Source: Glycine soja (lineage: Eukaryota; Streptophyta; Magnoliopsida; Fabales; Fabaceae). From it: 64,000 nucleotides of DNA. Below the pieces are notes generated by a model that saw only the letters and a list, made by a program, of their open reading frames with translations, did no database searches and was not told where the DNA came from. Below, piece by piece: positions 57,743 through 64,000 of the stretch (its first letter is position 1; every line of letters begins with the position of its first letter). The translations under genes and the position numbers were made by a program. The DNA is taken from positions 29,564,263-29,628,262 of the forward strand of contig NC_041003.1 of NCBI RefSeq assembly GCF_004193775.1, read 5' to 3'.

Positions 57743-60690
57743 ATGGTTGGGAGACTGACGGTAACTGCCAATTCTAACACAGTCAACCATGGATCTACTA
57801 ATCCCACGAGGAGCAGTAATGTTAGCAACAACAATAACACTAGTGGTGGAAGACATAAGGTACCCTCCCGGGTATTTGCTATGAGTGGATCAGAAGCTAC
57901 TGCCTCCGACGATCTGATACAGGGTAAGTGTTTAATTGTTGATAAACTGCTATATGTACTCTATGATTCGGGTGCCACACATTCATTCATATCTCATGCA
58001 TGTGTGGAGAGGTTGGGGTTATGTACAACGAAGTTACCATACGATATCGTGGTGTCTACTTCGACTAACGAGCCTGTAATCACCTCTCGGATGTGTTTGA
58101 AGTGTCCTATAATTGTTGAGGGTCGATCTTTTATGGCGAATTTGATTTGCCTAACTCTAGCTCATCTTGATGTGATATTGGGAATGGTCTGGTTATCTAC
58201 TAACCATATCTTTCTAAACTGCAAAGAGAAGATGCTAGTATTTGGTGGAAATGTAATTCCAAATGAACCATTGAAGGAGAATGCTGCCAACGATGAAGTG
58301 GAGGACGTTCGAACCTACATGGTGTTGTTCTCCATGAATGTGGAGGAAGTCTCTGAAGTTAGCAGTATACCGGTGGTGTCAGAATTTCCAGAGGTCTTTC
58401 CTGATGACATTTGTGAATTACCACCTGAGAGAGAGGTAGAATTCATTATTGACTTGGTGCCCGGGGCGAATCCAGTATTGATCGCGCCCTATAGGATGCC
58501 TTCAGTAGAACTAGCAGAGGTGAAGGCACAAGTGCATGATCTCTTAAATAAGCATGAGGATGTGTGTAGACTATCGGCAGCTGAACAAAGTCACTATCAA
58601 GAACAAATATCCCCTACCGAGGATAGATGAGTTGATTGATCAATTGGACATTATGAGTATTTAGTCATGCCATTTGGAGTGACTAATGCTCTGGAAATCT
58701 TCATGGACTATATGAATCGTATATTCCATGATTACTTAGATAAGTTCATGGTTGTGTTCATTGATGATATCCTAGTGTATTCGAGGAATAAGGAGGAGCA
58801 TGAAAAGCACTTGAGGATTGTGTTGCAGATCCTGAGGGATAGGAAATTGTTCGCCAAACTGTCGAAATGCGAATTTTGGTTAGGGAAGGTGCAGTTCCTA
58901 GGGCACGTGATTTCTAAAGATGGGGTTGCGGTGGACCCGGTTAAAGTGGAATCGGTTATGGAGTGGCAACAATTGACAACTCCAATAGAAGTTCGAAGTT
59001 TCTTGGGGTTGGCCGACTATTATAGGAAATTCATTGAGGGATTTTCTAAATTAGCACTACCCTTAACTAAACTAACCCATAAAAATGAGAAGTTTGTCTG
59101 GAATGAGAAATGTGAGCAAAGCTTCCAAGAGTTGAAGAGGCAATTGACAACAGCTCCAGTGTTGATTTTGCCAGACCCTAAGAGACCATTTGAAGTGTAT
59201 TGCGATGCGAGCGGGCAAGGCTTAGGGTGCGTATTGATGCAGGAGGGAAGGTTAGTGGCTTATGCTTCACGCCAATTGCGTCCTCATGAAGTTAATTATT
59301 TGACCCATGACCTGGAACTAGCAGCTGTGGTCTTTGCCTTAAAGATTTGGAGACACTATTTATATGGCACTCGTTTTGAAGTCTTCAGCGATCACAAGAG
59401 CCTCAAATACTTGTTCGATCAGAAGGAGCTCAATATGAGGCAATGAAGATGGATGGAGTTCCTCAAGGATTACGACTTTGGTCTTTCCTACCATCCGGGA
59501 AAGGCTAATGTAGTAGCTGACGCGCTGAGCCGGAAGTCCTTATATGTTGCGACCATGATGATTCTAGAACAGAGATTGATAGAGGAATTCCGAGATCTAA
59601 ATCTAGCAATCGAGATGCGACCCAAGAGCTTATTTGTGGGAACGTTGCAAATCACCAATGAATTCGTAAATCACATTTGCGAGGCTCAAAAGGATGGCCA
59701 ATTTTTGCAAGAGAAAGTGTTAGATGCAATGGGAGATAAAGATGTAGAATTTAAAAAGGATACAACTGGGTTAATTAGATACAAGGGGAGGATATGTGTA
59801 CCGCCATTAGATGATTTGAAAGTTAAGATCTTGGAAGAAGCTCATAAAAGTCGTCTTAGTTTCCATCCAGGGATGACTAAGATATACCAAGATTTGAAGA
59901 GAAGTTTTTGGTGGCATGGCATGAAGAAAGATGTATCTGAATATGTAGCAAAATGTTTGACATGTCAAAAGGCCAAAGCTGAGCACCAACGGCCATCAGG
60001 AGAATTAAAGCCGCTAGAAATTTCGGAGTGGAAATGGGAGAACATATCTATGGATTTTGTATCCAATTTACCCAAGACGAGTCGTGGACACGATGCTGTG
60101 TGGGTCATAGTAGATCGACTCACTAAATCTGCCCATTTTATTCCGGTAAATATGAAATATAAAATGGAGAAGTTAGTAGTTATACATCAAAGAAGTAGTA
60201 AGGTTACATGGAATTCCTTCCAGTATCGTATCAGACAGGGACCTGAGGTTTAGCTCGCGATTCTGGACGAGTCTACATGAAGCATTGGGGACAAAGCTGA
60301 AGCTCAGTTCAGCTTATCATCCCCAGACAGATGGTCAGACAAAGCGAACCATTCAGACTCTAGAAGATCTACTCCAGGCGTGTATTATAGAGCAACAAGG
60401 CAATTGGATGAAATGTTTGCCATTGATTGAATTCACTTACAACAACAGCTACCAAGCCAGCATTGGTATGGCTCCTTTTGAAGCTTTATATGGGCGGAAG
60501 TGCAAAACTCCTCTTTGTTGGTGCGATGATGGGGAAGCAGTACATATTGGGCCTGAAATGCTAAAACAAATAACCGAACAAGTGAAATTGATTCGAGAGA
60601 AGATAAAAGCATCCCCGGATAGACAGAAGAGCTATTATGACAGAAGGAGAAAGCCATTAGATTTTCAAGAAGGAGAACATGTGTTTCTGA
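57743..60690 (+). pseudogene. pol of the inverted-LTR element: protease, gapped RT, RNase H, integrase, truncated
   Basis: The protease site reads VLYDSGATHSFIS (about 57959). RT is damaged by two deletions: between LLNKHEDV and [14 protein letters not shown], and between ELIDQL and [13 protein letters not shown]. The second removes the segment with the first catalytic Asp; FIDDILVYS remains. RNase H has [10 protein letters not shown] and [10 protein letters not shown], then a TGA at 59444 (after LNMRQ). Integrase has the HHCC finger (HPGMTKIYQDLKRSFWWHG, CLTCQKAK), SMDFVSNLP, then a frameshift near 60185, SDRDLRFSS, and DGQTKRTIQ, where the catalytic Glu is Lys. It ends at [10 protein letters not shown], cut by the inverted LTR. 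This copy cannot encode a working polymerase or integrase. Confidence 0.88.
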
Positions 60691-60698
60691 ATTCCAAT

Positions 60699-63600
60699 TG
60701 TGGCGTCCCTAAATTAATGACTGGTTTAAAAGTAATAAATTAAATAGCAGAAACCATGGGAAAATATTTCGCATTGTTATTTATTTCACGATAATTAATT
60801 TCAGAAGGAAAATTATCACTATAGAGTCCTGAGTGACTAGTTCACAACTCTATTCAGATTCATCGAAAACTGTCCAAAACATGGGAGTTTGAAAAATAGT
60901 ACAGTGACATCCAGAGCAAAGGTAATAACTGTGGTGGCTTCAGCCACAATATATAAAATCATCAAAATTTCTATACAAGAGGTCTACCCACCCAAAAATC
61001 AAAAGAGTAAACCTAGCAGTCTGAACTAGATATACCCACCCACAAAAGTATATACGCTTAATCTAAGGAACCGTCCGTTGTGATGAAGAGTCGTCGTTAT
61101 TTGCCATCCCTCCCGGACCACTCTCCTCTGTAGAGTAAGCCTCAGGTGTTGGCATAATATCATAATAATTCTGTAAAGCTTCCGCATAATTTCCTTCAGA
61201 TTGAGCTGACATCCGTTACGGTCGTCATTCGGTTCAAAGAATCTCCGCTCCAGAACCGTATCTGGAGAATCAACATCAGGAAGTGGGTCCTCATCATCCT
61301 CTGGTAAGTCAGCGGCATCCATAGCAGGTTCAGGAGATGACTCCTCTGGGTCCCCTTCAGGATCCTCTTCGGAGGATGACACCTCTATCAATTGAACGGG
61401 CTCAACTAGTCGATATGGGGTAGGCGTAGGTAGTATCCACTCCACAGGCTGCTGAAGTGTGCGTGCGGGTTGCTCCGGATGTACAAGCAATGTTGTAGTG
61501 AGTCGAACTGTGCCGCGAAATTGGCACCTCTCGTTGCCCTCGAGGGTCTCCCAAACACCCTCTAGGCACTCCATCACGACGCAATCACGGATCAGCTGCG
61601 CTGCCATCGCGATCTACAAGAGATAAAAGAAAGGGGGTAGACTCTTTCACAAGTAATCTAACTACACAGGCAAACAATACAATGCGACCTATGACTGCTG
61701 TGTACAGTCAAAATGTCTTTTTCAAGATATTTACTCTCTGGTAATCGATTACCAAAGTATGTAATCGATTACCAGTGGCCAAAAACGATTTACAACCGCC
61801 ATTACAAATTGGAATTTAAATTTTACACTGTGTTATTGATTACACATAAATGGTAATCGATTACCAGCAGTTACTGAACGTTTTGATTCAAATTTTAAAA
61901 CCTGTAATCGATTACACAAGTCTTATAATCGATTACCAGAGGGAATTTTTCAGATAATTATTTTCAAGATAGTTAGCTGGCCAGCTGCCACGCAAGCCTC
62001 CCTGCCTCATGGACTTTTGCTCTTTTATTGGTTGAATGCCAGGAGCTCGCCTGCTGAGGTACATCACAGGTTCTCACTGGCTGACTATGCCCGTGTTGGG
62101 TCGGGATTGGTCAAGCTTGGTTTTGGGCAATAACACCCCACCTGACGTCCCCAAGGTCTCCTGACCCCCGTAACATATCCTCAGATACCACTCTGTGGTC
62201 AACTAATAAAAGTTGGAAGAATGACTCTTCCACACTTTCTCACACAGGGTTTATTGGATTATGGGGCACCCATCATTATGTGGTACTAGGTGGCGGTCGG
62301 GCGATGGCGCAAAGCAAATATTTCATTTCCATAAGCACACCATCCCCAGTTGCCCACCTTTATTTTGAGTTCATGTACGCGTACGTGGTTCTTCTCCTCG
62401 TTCCTCTCAGCACCGGGTTCCCATCAATCCCTCCAAGCCTTAACATTGTCAACCACCGCAATGCATCAGCTCTTATAGTTGTAGTCTCTTCCGGTTTCTC
62501 TCTCGGATTACTCTCATCCTCACCGTCAATCAATTCAATACACACATCCACAAGAATTAATAGTGTCCTTGGGAACCAATACAATTCAATTTGAAATGAA
62601 ACTACCATGAAAAAAAAATCCAGATTGGAATCAGAAATTTTTACACAAGATTCACTCAAATTTCAATGGGTTTTTCCTACAAACATACTTCAGTAAAGTC
62701 CTCATCCCCGATTTGTTAACCGTTGGATCACCTTGAAATTTTAACTGAAGGTTCCTAATACAGAAATATAAGTTTTGACCGTTGGAATCTGCGAAATAAT
62801 GTCTATAACACGAGAAATAAATGTTTTTACCGCGACAGTGAAAACTGGTACTGCACAATCGAATTTTCTGCATAATTTGACAGCTTTTCTGCATAATTTT
62901 GCAAATTGTTAAAATCTAACTTATATACATCCAATTCCACTCAAATTTGATCCTACAAGTCCTAAACCATGTATAAATAATGCTCAAAATAATTACAAAC
63001 CTCAAACAAAGGTAAATCAAAATATAGGTATCCAAGACCAACAAAATTTAGTGAGTTTTCAAGGTTTGAAAGGTGAAAATTAGAATTGGGTGATGTTGGG
63101 GTAAACTCTCATTTTCATCAAGTCTATAACATTGAATTAGACTTGCTCAAACTGATTTTGGAGTAAAATCTCCACCTATTTAAAATTGGACCTCTCAACA
63201 CTCAATTTACACTATAAATGGCTCTCTTTTCACATTTGCTACTAATTTTTCTCATTTGCTCTCACTAAGCTTCCCTACAAGTCCTAATTGACATTCTAAA
63301 CTAGAATCAACTCACTTCAAACTCAAATTTCCACTAACACCAAATTTGGCCTTCTAAACCTCAAAATCTCACACTTTTCCACCTACAACACTACCTTCCT
63401 CACATTTAACTCTAAGCTAACTCTACCAATCTTCTCTACCATTTTACTAACTGCATTTTAAGCATACATATATATCAAAACATCATTATTTAACCATCAA
63501 TCAACATGGGCAGTTTTGCTTAAATTAAACATATCAAGATTTAGCATGATTTACAACAATTTCCTTCACAAACAACTACCTAAATGCGATAACCTAGTAG

Positions 63601-64000
63601 AACTACCCATTATAGCTCCCAAGAACCCAACACCCTCAGATTTCAAGTGAGGAGAAGTCCACCCTTACCTGGAATTGAAGGTCCCTTGATGTAGAGGTAG
63701 GTTCCTAGGCTCCAAAAATAGCTTTAGCTTGAAATTTTGTGTGGAATTGAAGAAGAATTTGCAGCTTGAAGAAGGCTAACAATGGTGATGGAGGAGCAAG
63801 AAGAAAACATAGGGGAAGAAGGAGAAGAGGCTGGAAATTTATGGAGGAAAGAGAGAGAAGGTCTTGCTTTTAACATTTTTTTTTTGTTTTTCTTTTCCTT
63901 TTTAATTGCATTTCCACATGCAATTTTGTGATTGGAGCAAAAAGGGGTCCACCTTTAATTTGACTTTGACCACATGCTCAGCCATAAAAGAAATATCTGG
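60699..64000 (-). repeat. Right LTR, inverted, reaching the window end
   Basis: Begins TGTGGCGTCCCTAAATTAAT, the reverse complement of the left LTR end, and stays complementary to the left arm out to 64000 (matching 53219). It carries the palindrome array (61738-61941), the acidic frame (61607-61026, minus) and the second shared frame (62659-62360, minus). Sampled protein frames differ at roughly 8-12% of residues, so nucleotide divergence is probably around 4-6%, older than the CRM-like insertion. Total length is unknown because it leaves the window. Confidence 0.88.

Larger units (their letters stand above)
53124..64000 (+). mobile_element. Rearranged Ty3/gypsy element with LTRs in inverted orientation
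   Basis: A forward LTR (about 53124-56604), a perfect initiator-Met primer site (56610-56621), a damaged plus-strand gag-pol (56893-60690), and then the same LTR in reverse (60699 to the window end). Pol is cut inside the integrase C-terminal part, where the reverse LTR begins with five bases of its own internal side (CCAAT, inverse of ATTGG). No polypurine tract or normal 3' LTR follows pol. The clade is Tekay/Del-like by gag and pol motifs; this is inferred. The right end lies beyond the window and the left border is uncertain. Normal LTR elements have direct LTRs, so this is a rearranged structure. Confidence 0.85.

Overview
The window is plant nuclear DNA. Coding segments use spliceosomal GT-AG introns, intergenic DNA is very AT-rich, and several plant-only families occur: plant mobile domain, FAR1/MULE transposase, DUF620, PEP-carboxylase kinase and a plant complex I ESSS-type subunit. 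The repeat content, including a long-terminal-repeat family with repeated TAATCGATTA palindromes, looks like a legume and most like soybean (Glycine). The species is an inference, because no search could be run.

Layout. 1-1041: 3' part of a MAIN-like plant-mobile-domain gene with one frameshift. 1582-1985: 194/195-bp tandem repeat. 2120-13542 (minus): five-exon Mutator-like (MULE) transposase pseudogene (FAR1-type DNA binding, DDE core, SWIM-like motif, C-terminal OTU protease). It is split by an 8.4-kb Ty3/gypsy retrotransposon (2569-11006) that landed in the first bases of exon 4 with target duplication CTAAC. 13907-14345: hairpin-rich subterminal array. 15505-16515: intact single-exon plant gene of unknown function. 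19542-19827: broken ribosomal protein eL30 retrocopy. 23632-27585 (minus): decayed CACTA (En/Spm) transposase. 32993-33379 (minus): intact complex I ESSS/NDUFB11-like subunit gene. 33581-37468: a second degenerate MULE directly upstream of that gene, holding a 478-bp hAT-type element. 43282-43861: Mutator-type MITE with 9-bp target duplication. 44683-47603: 2.9-kb solo LTR, apparently nested in an older LTR-like repeat. 48640-51000: fragments of three unrelated genes (PEP-carboxylase kinase, DUF620, ABHD17-like hydrolase), all in the plus direction, consistent with a Pack-type transposon. About 53124-64000: a dead Ty3/gypsy element whose two long terminal regions lie in inverted orientation, so arms of at least 3.3 kb flank a damaged gag-pol.

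Only two genes look functional: the unknown gene at 15.5 kb and the complex I subunit at 33 kb. The rest is mobile DNA of at least five classes in several nested layers. The most unusual structures are the inverted-LTR element, a potential long-hairpin RNA source; the chimeric gene-fragment cluster; and the retrotransposon placed at an exon edge of the MULE-OTU gene.
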